Shown here piece after piece: positions 51,485 through 59,332 of a DNA stretch of 64,000 nt. The DNA lies in contig JBBFKY010000004.1 in assembly GCA_037481875.1 (NCBI GenBank), positions 186,001-250,000 on the forward strand, read 5' to 3'. Source of the DNA: Desulfosoma sp. GTDB taxonomy: Bacteria > Desulfobacterota > Syntrophobacteria > Syntrophobacterales > DSM-9756. Under the pieces are notes generated by a model. That model ran no database searches. It had not been told where the DNA came from and worked only from the letters and a program-made list of their open reading frames with translations. The first letter of the stretch is position 1, and each line of letters begins with the position of its first letter. Both the position numbers and the translations under genes were made by a program.

Positions 51485-52007
51485 ACGGTGCCCCTTTCGT
51501 GAAATGTGTTCAAAAATGCACAAAATAATCTGACAGTCTTGACCGTCTTTGAAGAGGTCGTTAAAGTCTGCCCGATTGGGTGAGCGGGATTCATTGAAGC
51601 CTTGATTAGGTTAGCAAGCTCCTCTAACTCTTGTCAATCGGGAAGCGACGCTGCATTCGAAGCAGGTGAGCGACCTGTGCTGGCAAGGGTTTGAGCTGGA
51701 AGCTTGTCCGGGAACCTAAAATGAGCCGTTCGAGTCCAAGACGTGGGAGCACGGCGCGCCGTGCTCCATGCCGTAAAACTTTTGTTGTCCTGGGAGCGAG
51801 GGCGTCCCGCCAGCATCAATGGCGGGCCGGAGACTCGACCTGTTGGGAAGGAGCTCCGTGTTAGGTTTTTTGGGGTCGGGCGACGCCTCGGCCCTAGGTG
51901 ACGGCATGTGACACAGCGGTCCTTGGACGTTCTCGGACAGCCTTCCGGGGTAAAAGAGTGGATATCGGACACAGTTCAGGAATTTGAAAAACGGCAGGGG
52001 ATGGAGC
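51485..52007. repeat. Intergenic region with palindromic repeats of two families
   Basis: Contains a perfect 22-bp palindrome at 51746-51767 with core AGCACGGCGCGCCGTGCT, matching 55382-55403 and, imperfectly, 30693-30714. It is followed at 51789-51835 by the GGGCGTCCCGCC...ATGGCGGG block shared with lpxK and the hflK upstream gap. No gene is supportable. Confidence 0.75.
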
Positions 52008-52667
52008 ATGCAGACGTGGTATGCGTTTTTGACGGGACCGGCTCTATGGGTGACGTTCATTGTTTTTCTCGGGGGACTTGTGGTGCGGCTGGCCTTCCTT
52101 TACGGACTTAGCCGGGAAAGGGACCGCATCTTTTACAACCACATGGACTGGAAATGGGGGTTCAGGTCGATCCTTCACTGGCTCATTCCATGGGGGAGCG
52201 CTTCCATGCGATTGCAGCCTGTATTCAGTGCCGTGTTTATCCTTTTTCACGTGGGGCTACTGGCGGTTCCGCTTTTCCTTTCAGCACATAATCTTTTGTG
52301 GGATCGAGCCTTTGGGGTGAGTTTGTGGTCCATGAGTGATGCCTGGGCGGATGCTTTGACCATAATGGTCCTAGGGTGCGGTGTATTCCTTTTCGTGCGC
52401 CGGATGATTCGACCGGAGGTTCGTATTCTCACCACAGCTTGGGACTACAGCCTTTTGGCACTCACCTTGGCTCCTTTTGTGACCGGCTTTTTGGCCTATC
52501 ACCAATGGGGTCCTTACGAACTTATGATGGTTCTTCATGTGCTTTCAGGGGAAATCCTTCTCATCCTCATTCCCTTTACGAAGTTGGGTCACATGGTCCT
52601 GTTTTTCTTCACGCGGGCTTTCATCGGATTTGAAATGGGCGCTCGGCGAGGGGCTCGAGCGTGGTAA
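52008..52667 (+). CDS. tmcC: Tmc-complex cytochrome b-type membrane subunit (TmcC-like)
   Basis: A 219-aa membrane protein of the nitrate-reductase-gamma/NarI superfamily with about five helices: residues 8-28, 66-88, 108-128, 145-165 and 178-200. Possible haem-ligand histidines are in the FRSILHW, LFHVGLLAVP, LMMVLHVLSGEILL and KLGHMVLFFF segments. In sulfate reducers such subunits (TmcC, DsrM, HmcE) carry electrons across the membrane to or from the menaquinone pool. Start chosen at ATG 52008. It overlaps the HdrD-like gene, consistent with Tmc. Confidence 0.8.
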   Translation: MQTWYAFLTGPALWVTFIVFLGGLVVRLAFLYGLSRERDRIFYNHMDWKWGFRSILHWLIPWGSASMRLQPVFSAVFILFHVGLLAVPLFLSAHNLLWDRAFGVSLWSMSDAWADALTIMVLGCGVFLFVRRMIRPEVRILTTAWDYSLLALTLAPFVTGFLAYHQWGPYELMMVLHVLSGEILLILIPFTKLGHMVLFFFTRAFIGFEMGARRGARAW

Positions 52668-54055
52668 CTGTGGGTGAGGTTTCAGCGTTCGAAGCGCAGG
52701 CAATGAATGAGGGAGCGGCGGCAGTGGAGCAACGAAACGATTCGCATCGTCCCGTAGACGTTAAAAAGATTCAACAACTCTTGGATGCCAACAACGGAGC
52801 CCGTGTGCGCACATGGCTAGGCATTTGCTCTCGGTGTGGTTTGTGTGCGGAAAGTTGCTTTTTTTACCTGGCCCATAACCGAAATCCTCGGTTAAGCCCG
52901 GCTTATAAGTTCAAAGCGACCCTTGGGGAACTCTACAAACGTAAAGGGCGTGTGGACTGGGATTTTCTCCAACGTTGCGCCGACATTGTCTGGGGAGAGT
53001 GTACCACATGCAAGCGATGTTCTATGTTCTGCCCTTTTGGCATTGATGTAGCCACCCTGATCGCCACCACGCGAACCATCCTTTACTCCCAAGGCATCAC
53101 GCCTCAAGGACTGGCTCGAGCCGTGGTCAATTACCGAGAAACAGGGAACCAGATGGGCATGAGCACCGAAGACTTTGTGGATACCTGTGAATGGATGGCC
53201 GAAGAGAGTCAGGATGAAGTCAGCGGTGTGACCATTCCCATCGACAAAAAAGGCGCCAAGTACATGTACACGGTGAATCCTCGAGAACCCATGTTTTACC
53301 CTCAGGACTTGGCCATGGCCGCAAAAATCCTGACCGTCGCCGAAGAAGATTGGACCATGCCTTCCACGGGCTGGGATTGTACCAATCTGCCCATGTTCGC
53401 GGGCGATCGTGCTTTGGCCGGGCAGGTGGTTCGCAACATGTATGAGAAAGCGGTGGAACTGGGTGTTCAAGCCATTTTGATTACGGAATGCGGTCATGCC
53501 TATCGTTCCGCCCTTTTTGAAGGCCCGTATCTGGCAGGGTACCCAGATGGAAAACCTCCGGTTCCCATCGTGCATTCCGTGCAATTGTTTTACGAATACA
53601 TTCGAGACGGTCGTATTCGCATCGATCCTGCCAAGAAGTTGAAAGAGCCTGTGACCTATCAAGACCCGTGCAATGTGTCTCGAAATGGCGGTTTATGGGA
53701 AGAGGGAAGAAAGCTGGTGCAGTTCTTGGCCGAAGATTTTCGGGACATGGAGCCCAATCGAGATCATAACCATTGCTGCGGGGGTGGAGGCGGCTACATT
53801 CCCATGGGACCCGAATACAAGGCGCGGCGAATGGCGTCAGGGCGCGTAAAAGCCGAACAGATTCGGGCTACCGGAGCCAAGATCGTTATCGCTCCGTGCC
53901 ACAACTGCTTCGACCAACTGAGTGACCTCAACAAGGAATATCAGCTCGGCGTTAAGGTCATGTCCCTCAAGGAAATCATCTGTGAGCTTATGGTGATTCC
54001 GGAAAAGTTCCAGCCAAGTGACGAAGGGGAAGGGGAAGGGGAAAAGGAGGCATAG
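52661..54055 (+). CDS. tmcB: Tmc-complex HdrD-like iron-sulfur protein (TmcB-like)
   Basis: A 464-aa cytoplasmic electron-transfer subunit. Two 4Fe-4S clusters are read from CSRCGLCAESCFF near residue 50 and CTTCKRCSMFCPFGID near residue 115. The C-terminal half has two CCG-type domains: an incomplete one around DCTNLPMFAGDRALAG and ITECGHAYRS, and a full one with DPCNVSRNGG, NHCCGGGGGY and APCHNCFDQL, which binds the special HdrB/D-type cluster. This is the TmcB/HmcF architecture. It begins at a GTG overlapping the tmcC end by seven bases; an internal ATG at 52703 is an alternative. Confidence 0.88.
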   Translation: MVTVGEVSAFEAQAMNEGAAAVEQRNDSHRPVDVKKIQQLLDANNGARVRTWLGICSRCGLCAESCFFYLAHNRNPRLSPAYKFKATLGELYKRKGRVDWDFLQRCADIVWGECTTCKRCSMFCPFGIDVATLIATTRTILYSQGITPQGLARAVVNYRETGNQMGMSTEDFVDTCEWMAEESQDEVSGVTIPIDKKGAKYMYTVNPREPMFYPQDLAMAAKILTVAEEDWTMPSTGWDCTNLPMFAGDRALAGQVVRNMYEKAVELGVQAILITECGHAYRSALFEGPYLAGYPDGKPPVPIVHSVQLFYEYIRDGRIRIDPAKKLKEPVTYQDPCNVSRNGGLWEEGRKLVQFLAEDFRDMEPNRDHNHCCGGGGGYIPMGPEYKARRMASGRVKAEQIRATGAKIVIAPCHNCFDQLSDLNKEYQLGVKVMSLKEIICELMVIPEKFQPSDEGEGEGEKEA

Positions 54056-54139
54056 AGGCGGGGGCTTTTTCACGATGGGTCGTCCATTCAGGGTAAGTAT
54101 TATGAAATTCGAAGCACGGGACCGTGAGGGAGGGGAAGC

Positions 54140-54670
54140 ATGTATCAAAAAATACTTTTTTGCGCGGATCTCTATGCCAGTTCCGATTATGCCTTTGCTG
54201 CGGCACTGGATCTCGCGGAACGGTCCGGAGCTGAATTGATCATCCTTCATGTGTTGGAGTCCCGGCATAGATATTCGGGTCATGTGATCACTGAAGACGG
54301 GGAAACATGGGCGGGTCCGGAAGTCATTGAAAAGCTCAAGAAAAAACTTCGAGAATACTACCTGATTCGTATCGAACAGGAGGACCCTCAAAACGTGCGC
54401 GTGGAAGTGCGTGCCGGCATTCCGTGGGTGGAAATCTGTCGGTTTGTGCGCAAGGAAAAAGTGGATCTCATTGTCATGGGCCCTTACACCATCCATGACC
54501 CGAAAGCACCTCTAGACCTGGAAAAGCCTCATTTAGGCCAAAATGCTCGGGAAGTGTCCCTTCGTGCTCCCTGTCAGGTTTCTATAGTGACCTCCCCGAA
54601 GCAACGGTTGGCTCTGGAAAAGGTTGAAGAAGACGCGCGGAGCAGAAAGCGGAAAAGGAAAACGGTTTGA
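54140..54670 (+). CDS. Universal stress protein-like gene within the Tmc cluster
   Basis: A 176-aa Usp-fold protein: MYQKILFCADLYASSDYAFA at the start, AELIILHVLES, then VEICRFVRKEKVDLIVMGPY. The usual G-x2-G-x9-G-S nucleotide motif is altered: after VMGPY comes THDPKAPLDLEKPHLGQNA-type sequence, so ATP binding is doubtful. The tail is basic (RSRKRKRKTV). GGAGGGG precedes the ATG. It occupies the position between TmcB-like and the cytochrome c3 genes, so it may be linked to the complex; a role is unknown. Confidence 0.85.
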   Translation: MYQKILFCADLYASSDYAFAAALDLAERSGAELIILHVLESRHRYSGHVITEDGETWAGPEVIEKLKKKLREYYLIRIEQEDPQNVRVEVRAGIPWVEICRFVRKEKVDLIVMGPYTIHDPKAPLDLEKPHLGQNAREVSLRAPCQVSIVTSPKQRLALEKVEEDARSRKRKRKTV

Positions 54671-54698
54671 ACAGAGACAAAGGGTGGCAGGAGGTTTC

Positions 54699-55076
54699 AT
54701 GAAACGCGGTGTTCGAATCCTGTGTGGATGCGGGATCATCTTTTTCCTGGTTTCATGGGCGTGGTCTCAGGAGGATGTGATTGTCTTTAAGGGAGATGGA
54801 AAAGGAAAGCGGGAACGGCCCGCTGTGTCTTTCCCCCATGAAAGGCATGCTCAGCTTGTAGAATGCACCTTATGCCACCATGACTATGACGTCTACGGTG
54901 TCAACAAGGGTAGTGAAGGTCAAAAATGTGCCGACTGCCATGGCCGATCTTCTGCGCAAAACCCCATTCCTTTGCAAAGGGCCTTCCATGAACAATGCCT
55001 ATCGTGCCATGAACGCCTGCAGGCACGGAAGGGGCAAAACCTTCCTGTTATGTGCGGCCAATGTCACGTACGTTGA
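54699..55076 (+). CDS. tmcA: Tetraheme class III cytochrome c (TmcA-like)
   Basis: A 125-aa periplasmic cytochrome. Residues 1-24 are a signal peptide (VRILCGCGIIFFLVSWAWSQ). Four haem-attachment motifs follow: CTLCH, CADCH, CLSCH and CGQCH, with distal histidines in SFPHERHAQ and HHDYDVYG and in AFHEQ. This is a small cytochrome c3 of the type paired with membrane Tmc complexes, carrying electrons from periplasmic hydrogenases or formate dehydrogenases. AGGAGG precedes the ATG; the frame to 54624 overlaps the Usp gene. A 9-bp hairpin follows. Confidence 0.88.
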   Translation: MKRGVRILCGCGIIFFLVSWAWSQEDVIVFKGDGKGKRERPAVSFPHERHAQLVECTLCHHDYDVYGVNKGSEGQKCADCHGRSSAQNPIPLQRAFHEQCLSCHERLQARKGQNLPVMCGQCHVR

Positions 55077-55103
55077 CGGATGTGTCTAAAGGTGTCGCCG
55101 AAC

Positions 55104-55129
55104 CCAGAGGCCGGCTTCACGGCCTCTGG
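55104..55129 (+). terminator. Hairpin after the cytochrome c3 gene
   Basis: Perfect 9-bp stem CCAGAGGCC / GGCCTCTGG with an 8-nt loop, 27 bp past the stop. No U tract, so termination may be Rho-assisted or the hairpin may only protect the 3' end. Confidence 0.55.
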
Positions 55130-55440
55130 TCGGGGCACATTTGGCGCAGGGCCGAGGAAACTCCTTGAATTGTCCTTGACATTTCCCTTTAGGCAAAGCA
55201 CTAGGATCGTGTCCGGGAATTCGCAAGACCGAGGGCTTTAATGGCGTTTCAGGGTAGGGGCGCGCGCGGCCTTGCCCCTACCTTGAAGTGGCATCAGATG
55301 GATTGGTGTTGCGAGTTTTCGGATAGCTTCTAAGGAGCCACTTCGGGAAAATGAGCCAGGACAGGCCATGCTATTTCAGGAGGGGCACGGCGCGCCGTGC
55401 CCCGACGTCTGAAGTCCCTGGTTTTCCTGGGGACGAAGGG
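55130..55440. repeat. Intergenic repeats upstream of ndk
   Basis: Contains the block CTTGAAGTGGCATCAG then TTGGTGTTGCGAGTTTT (about 55290-55335) related to 33955-33995, and the perfect 22-bp palindrome 55382-55403 with core GGCACGGCGCGCCGTGCC. A TTGACA at 55176 has its nearest -10-like hexamer 20 bp away. Confidence 0.65.
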
Positions 55441-55528
55441 TCGTGAAATCGTAAAGCCGTGAAGTCGTAAATCGTGAAGCGGTGAATCGTGAAGTCCTAA
55501 GTTATGAAGTCGTGAAGGGGTGAATTGA
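55441..55528. repeat. Degenerate tandem array of 7-8 bp GTGAAGTC units
   Basis: About eleven units of 7 or 8 bp such as GTGAAATC, GTAAAGCC, GTGAAGTC, GTAAATC, GTGAAGCG, GTGAATC, ATGAAGTC and GTGAAGGG run head to tail. GTGAA or ATGAA begins at 55443, 55459, 55474, 55482, 55489, 55504, 55512 and 55520, spacings of 7-8 or 15-16. It ends about 85 bp before ndk. Confidence 0.75.
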
Positions 55529-55612
55529 TAAGGGATTGTTTCGGGAATAGCGGTGAAGTTTTTTGGCGTGAAGGTTTAGGTGGTGTGAGGATTTCAAATC
55601 AGAGGAGGATGA

Positions 55613-56035
55613 ATGGGTATGGAGCGGACCTTGTCGATCATCAAGCCGGACGGTGTGCAAAGAAATCTTGTGGGTAACATTGTGGGGCGCTTTGAGAGCG
55701 CGGGGCTTCGTATCGTGGGGATGAAACGCTTGTGCTTGACCAAGAAAGAAGCGGAAGCCTTTTATGCCGTGCACAAGGAACGGCCTTTTTTTGACAGCCT
55801 CACTTCCTACATGTCATCCGGACCGGTCGTGGTGATGGTTTTGGAAGGTCCTAATGTTATTCAGCGCAACCGTGAGATCATGGGAGCTACCAATCCGGCT
55901 CAAGCGGCTTCGGGAACCATTCGCAGGGATTACGGGTTGGATGTGGAAAAGAACACCGTCCACGGTTCTGATGCCCCGGAGACGGCGGCCAAGGAGATTG
56001 CGTTTTTCTTCAGCGAACTGGAGCTCATGCGTTAA
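55613..56035 (+). CDS. ndk: Nucleoside diphosphate kinase
   Basis: A 140-aa NDP kinase that equilibrates nucleoside triphosphates with ATP. Hallmarks are [18 protein letters not shown] at the start, the ATP-site residues in [19 protein letters not shown] and [11 protein letters not shown], and the phosphorylated His in [20 protein letters not shown] near residue 117. Length is standard. Two starts are possible; AGGAGG at 55603-55608 fits the ATG at 55619 (10-nt spacing) better than the one at 55613 (4-nt), so the true protein may be 138 aa. Confidence 0.97.
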   Translation: MGMERTLSIIKPDGVQRNLVGNIVGRFESAGLRIVGMKRLCLTKKEAEAFYAVHKERPFFDSLTSYMSSGPVVVMVLEGPNVIQRNREIMGATNPAQAASGTIRRDYGLDVEKNTVHGSDAPETAAKEIAFFFSELELMR

Positions 56036-56058
56036 GGCAGTGTGAAGGGAGGTCCTGC

Positions 56059-57192
56059 ATGCGTTGGCGAATGGTGCTCACGGCCATGGTGAGCTTGGCA
56101 GTTTTTGCCTGTACAGGAATGGCGACCAAGCAGACCCAGGAACCTACCTCGGCTTCGGTGCCGCCGCCCTTGGCTCAACCCTCAGCTCCGCCTCAGTTTT
56201 CGGCTTTCATGGCGCCTTACGTGGCCCCCCCCGAAACACTGGACTTGTGCGGTGAGCCGGTCCCGATGCATCTGCAAGACGTCAAGGAACGCTTTGATCG
56301 GGAATTTACCATTGTGGTGTATTCGCACGCTCAGGTGTATTTGTGGCTCAAAAGGGCGGAGCGGTTTTTCCCCTGGTTTGAACAAGAACTCCGACGAAGA
56401 GGCCTTCCTGACGATTTGAAATATGTGGCCGTAGCCGAAAGCGATTTGCAGCACGGAGCCGTCTCTCCAGCGGGAGCCGCAGGCATGTGGCAGTTTATTC
56501 CCTCCACGGGAAGCCGCTATGGCCTCGACCAAAGCCTCCAGCTGGATCAACGCTATGATTTTGAAATGGCCACCGACAGTGCGCTGCGCTACTTGGCGGA
56601 CCTTTACCGTCGGTTCAACAATTGGGCTTTAGCCCTCGCGGCATATAATTGCGGCGAAAAGCGGGTTTCCGATGAGATGGTCTTTCAGAGGGTAAGCGAT
56701 TACTATCAGCTGAAACTTCCTTTGGAAACGGAACGCTATGTGTTTCGTATTTTAGCCATCAAGACGGTGCTTTCGAACCCGCAGAAATACGGGTATTATC
56801 TGCCGCCCGGAGCCGGGTATCCTCCGGAGCGGGTCGATGTGGTGACCCTCAACGCGCGTTCGGCGGTACCCATCGTGGCCGTCGCTCAAAAAGCCGGCAT
56901 CACTTTCAGGGAATTTAAGAGGCTCAACCCGATGTTTACCACCACGACCATTCCACCGGGAACTCATCGAGTGCGTGTGCCGGAAGGACACGGCCGAGCT
57001 CTGGAACAAGATCTGGAATCCTTTCAGGCGAGTGACAAAACCCCTGAAGTGATCTTTCATAGGGTGACCCAAGGAGAAACCCTGAGCCAAATTGCAAACC
57101 GATACGGTGTTTCGCTTGCGGACATCAAGCAATGGAACGGACTCAAGGATGCGACGATTAAACCCGGACAGACACTGCGCATTCAACGCTGA
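56059..57192 (+). CDS. Membrane-bound lytic transglycosylase with LysM domain (MltD-like)
   Basis: A 377-aa envelope protein. The N-terminus (LTAMVSLAVFACTGMA) is a signal peptide, with a poor lipobox VFAC. Residues 85-215 are a lysozyme-like SLT domain: catalytic Glu in YVAVAESDLQ, then SPAGAAGMWQFIPSTGSRYG, and AYNCGEKRV. Residues 325-377 are a LysM domain (HRVTQGETLSQIANRYGVSL, IKQWNGLKDATIKPGQTLRI); a weaker LysM-like stretch with FREFKRLNPMF precedes it. It cleaves peptidoglycan glycan strands. GGGAGG lies upstream; ndk ends 24 bp before. Confidence 0.9.
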   Translation: MRWRMVLTAMVSLAVFACTGMATKQTQEPTSASVPPPLAQPSAPPQFSAFMAPYVAPPETLDLCGEPVPMHLQDVKERFDREFTIVVYSHAQVYLWLKRAERFFPWFEQELRRRGLPDDLKYVAVAESDLQHGAVSPAGAAGMWQFIPSTGSRYGLDQSLQLDQRYDFEMATDSALRYLADLYRRFNNWALALAAYNCGEKRVSDEMVFQRVSDYYQLKLPLETERYVFRILAIKTVLSNPQKYGYYLPPGAGYPPERVDVVTLNARSAVPIVAVAQKAGITFREFKRLNPMFTTTTIPPGTHRVRVPEGHGRALEQDLESFQASDKTPEVIFHRVTQGETLSQIANRYGVSLADIKQWNGLKDATIKPGQTLRIQR

Positions 57193-57210
57193 GGGATTCC
57201 AGGGGGATCC

Positions 57211-57240
57211 TTGACAAGGCCGGAAGAACACCATTACCAT
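57211..57240 (+). promoter_or_regulatory. Candidate sigma-70-type promoter upstream of the sirtuin-tol operon
   Basis: TTGACA (57211-57216), 18-bp spacer, TACCAT (57235-57240), about 47 bp before the sirtuin start. Confidence 0.6.
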
Positions 57241-57287
57241 GCAACGGCTGAGTTCCTTGAGTCTGTAGGTTGAACTGAGGCTTTCCC

Positions 57288-58043
57288 ATGCAGGCATCGG
57301 TGATCAAAGAGGCGGCGGAGCGCCTTGCGGCCAGTACCTGGGCTGTGGCGCTTACGGGTGCCGGCATTTCCGTCGAAAGCGGCATACCCGATTTTCGAAG
57401 CCCCGGTGGGTTATGGTCTAAATACGACCCGCTGGAATACGGGGACATTCGGTCTTTTCGTGCCAATCCCGGCAAAGTGTGGCGAATGCTGGTGGATATG
57501 GACCGCATGCTCCACGAGGCGCCCCCCAACCCGGCCCATTACGCTCTCGCTGCCCTGGAACGGGAAGGCCGCCTGAAAGGTGTGATCACCCAAAATGTGG
57601 ACAGTTTGCATCAGAAAGCGGGCAGCCGAAACGTGGTGGAGTTTCATGGGCATGGGCGAAGTGCTCGCTGCGACCAGTGCGGACGAGAGGTGCCCAGGGA
57701 AGCACTCAAACTGCAAGACTTGCCTCCTCGATGCGCCTGCGGTGGGCCCATGCGGCCCAATTTTGTCTTTTTTGGAGAGGGCATTCCGCGATCGGCGTAT
57801 CTTCAGGCGGTCCATATGATGGAAAGCTGTGATCTTCTCCTGGTGGTGGGGACTTCGGCGACCGTGGCTCCGGCATCGCACTTGCCTCTCATGGCCAAAA
57901 GCCGAGGGGCTTTCCTCATTGAGGTGAACCCGAACCCGACAGAACTGACCTCATTGCACACGGATCTTTACGTCGCTTTACCGGCAGGACAGGCTCTGCC
58001 GGCCATTGTTTCGTCGATGGGACTGTCCATGGATCGGCGGTGA
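57288..58043 (+). CDS. cobB: NAD-dependent protein deacylase (sirtuin)
   Basis: A 251-aa Sir2-family enzyme using NAD to remove acyl groups from lysines. Motifs are ALTGAGISVESGIPDFRSPG near residue 25, ITQNVDSLHQKAGSRNV, the catalytic His in VEFHGHG, four zinc cysteines in RCDQCG and CACGGPM, RPNFVFFGEGIP and VGTSATVAPASHLP. GAGG precedes the ATG. It is upstream of tolQ by six bases and so is probably cotranscribed with the Tol genes, although no functional link is known. Confidence 0.95.
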   Translation: MQASVIKEAAERLAASTWAVALTGAGISVESGIPDFRSPGGLWSKYDPLEYGDIRSFRANPGKVWRMLVDMDRMLHEAPPNPAHYALAALEREGRLKGVITQNVDSLHQKAGSRNVVEFHGHGRSARCDQCGREVPREALKLQDLPPRCACGGPMRPNFVFFGEGIPRSAYLQAVHMMESCDLLLVVGTSATVAPASHLPLMAKSRGAFLIEVNPNPTELTSLHTDLYVALPAGQALPAIVSSMGLSMDRR

Positions 58044-58049
58044 CAGAAA

Positions 58050-58883
58050 GTGAGTGGAATTTTCATGTTTTTCTTAACCGTGTTTGTGCCTGTGATGGTG
58101 AGCGTCCTGGCGGCGGCGTCAAAGGCTGACGCCGCCAATGGCGTGACGGACATGATTTGGAACGCCGGCCCCATGGTCAAACTGGTGATGTTGATTCTGG
58201 TATGCATGTCCTTGGCCTGCTGGGGTGTGGTGCTTTTGAAGTTCAAGCTCTTTCGGCGTGCGGAAAAGCAATCGGAAGATTTTTACGACCTTTATCGCCA
58301 GAAAAAAAACTTTGGGGCTTTGTATCGGGAAAGTCAGCTTCTCAGCGAAAGTTACCTGGCTCAGGTGTTTCGCTCCGGTTACACCGAATGGGGACGCGTG
58401 ACGAAAATCTTGGAATCTTTGGCCTCGGCGGAACCCGGGGCATGTGATGGGGAAGAAGCCCTGAGCACGGTGGAAAAAGCCATGGAAGGTGCCATGCTGC
58501 TGGAAACACGGCGACTGGAGCGGTTTCTACCCCTGTTGGCCACTACGGGCAATACGGCTCCGTTTATCGGGCTGTTCGGTACCGTTTGGGGAATCATGAC
58601 GTCGTTTCATCAGATTGGATTGAAAGGGGCGGCGAACCTAGCCGTGGTGGCCCCTGGCATTTCGGAAGCCCTGGTGGCGACGGCCATCGGTCTTTTTGCC
58701 GCCATTCCCGCAGTGATTTTTTTCAATTACTTTATGAATCGTATCCAGGCGATTCAGGGGCAAATGCAGTATTTTGCCGGGGATCTTTACGCGGTGCTGA
58801 AAAGGGAATGGGTGCGGCGATCCTTGATGCAGTCCAAGGAAAATGCCGAAGAAGCCCCGGCCGTTGTCCGCACGTCGCGCTGA
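58050..58883 (+). CDS. tolQ: Tol-Pal energising subunit TolQ (MotA/TolQ/ExbB family)
   Basis: A 277-aa inner-membrane proton-channel subunit. It has a first membrane segment near residues 45-68 (LVMLILVCMSLACWGVVLL), a cytoplasmic loop with a helical body (residues 70-165), and two C-terminal segments: TGNTAPFIGLFGTVWGIMTS near 170, the family signature, and EALVATAIGLFAAIPAVIFF near 215. An extra N-terminal hydrophobic stretch (FMFFLTVFVPVMVSVLAAAS) could be a signal sequence. It starts at GTG 58050. TolQ and TolR use proton motive force to drive TolA during cell constriction. Confidence 0.93.
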   Translation: MSGIFMFFLTVFVPVMVSVLAAASKADAANGVTDMIWNAGPMVKLVMLILVCMSLACWGVVLLKFKLFRRAEKQSEDFYDLYRQKKNFGALYRESQLLSESYLAQVFRSGYTEWGRVTKILESLASAEPGACDGEEALSTVEKAMEGAMLLETRRLERFLPLLATTGNTAPFIGLFGTVWGIMTSFHQIGLKGAANLAVVAPGISEALVATAIGLFAAIPAVIFFNYFMNRIQAIQGQMQYFAGDLYAVLKREWVRRSLMQSKENAEEAPAVVRTSR

Positions 58884-58894
58884 GAGTCACCGTC

Positions 58895-59326
58895 ATGAAA
58901 ACCAACGGATCCGGGCGACAGCTCATGTCGGAAATCAACGTCACGCCTTTTGTGGATGTGATGTTGGTCCTTTTGATCATTTTCATGGTCACGGCTCCCA
59001 TGATGATGCAGGGTATCGATGTGGACCTACCCAATGCGGAAGCACCCGCCATTCCTACGGAAGAGGAAAGGTTGGTGGTGACGGTGGACGCTCAGAGAAA
59101 GGTCTATATCAATGAGTATGCCGTGGACATGGATACCCTTGGACCCAAATTGAGTGCCATATACAAGAATAAAGGGGGCAAACAGGGAGTTTTCTTGCGC
59201 GCCGATGCCTCCCTTCCTTACGGCTTCGTCATGGAAGTTATGGGCACCATTCGGCAGGCGGGTATCGATCAGATAGGAATGGTGACGGAGTCGGCGGAAA
59301 AACATGAAAAGGCAGCGAGTGGGTAA
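58895..59326 (+). CDS. tolR: Tol-Pal subunit TolR (ExbD family)
   Basis: A 143-aa single-pass protein. Short cytoplasmic start, then the signature SEINVTPFVDVMLVLLIIFM, where the Asp of PFVDVML is the proton-binding residue, and a periplasmic domain with LVVTVDAQRKVYINEYAVDM and LRADASLPYGFVMEVMGTIR. The ATG at 58895 is 12 bp after the tolQ stop; the longer frame to 58586 runs inside tolQ. It works with TolQ. Confidence 0.94.
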   Translation: MKTNGSGRQLMSEINVTPFVDVMLVLLIIFMVTAPMMMQGIDVDLPNAEAPAIPTEEERLVVTVDAQRKVYINEYAVDMDTLGPKLSAIYKNKGGKQGVFLRADASLPYGFVMEVMGTIRQAGIDQIGMVTESAEKHEKAASG

Positions 59327-59332
59327 GGACTG

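Noticed and set aside
55176-55207. TTGACA with TAGGAT as a promoter for ndk
   Set aside because: The spacer is 20 bp, too long for a normal sigma-70 promoter, and ndk is 400 bp away.
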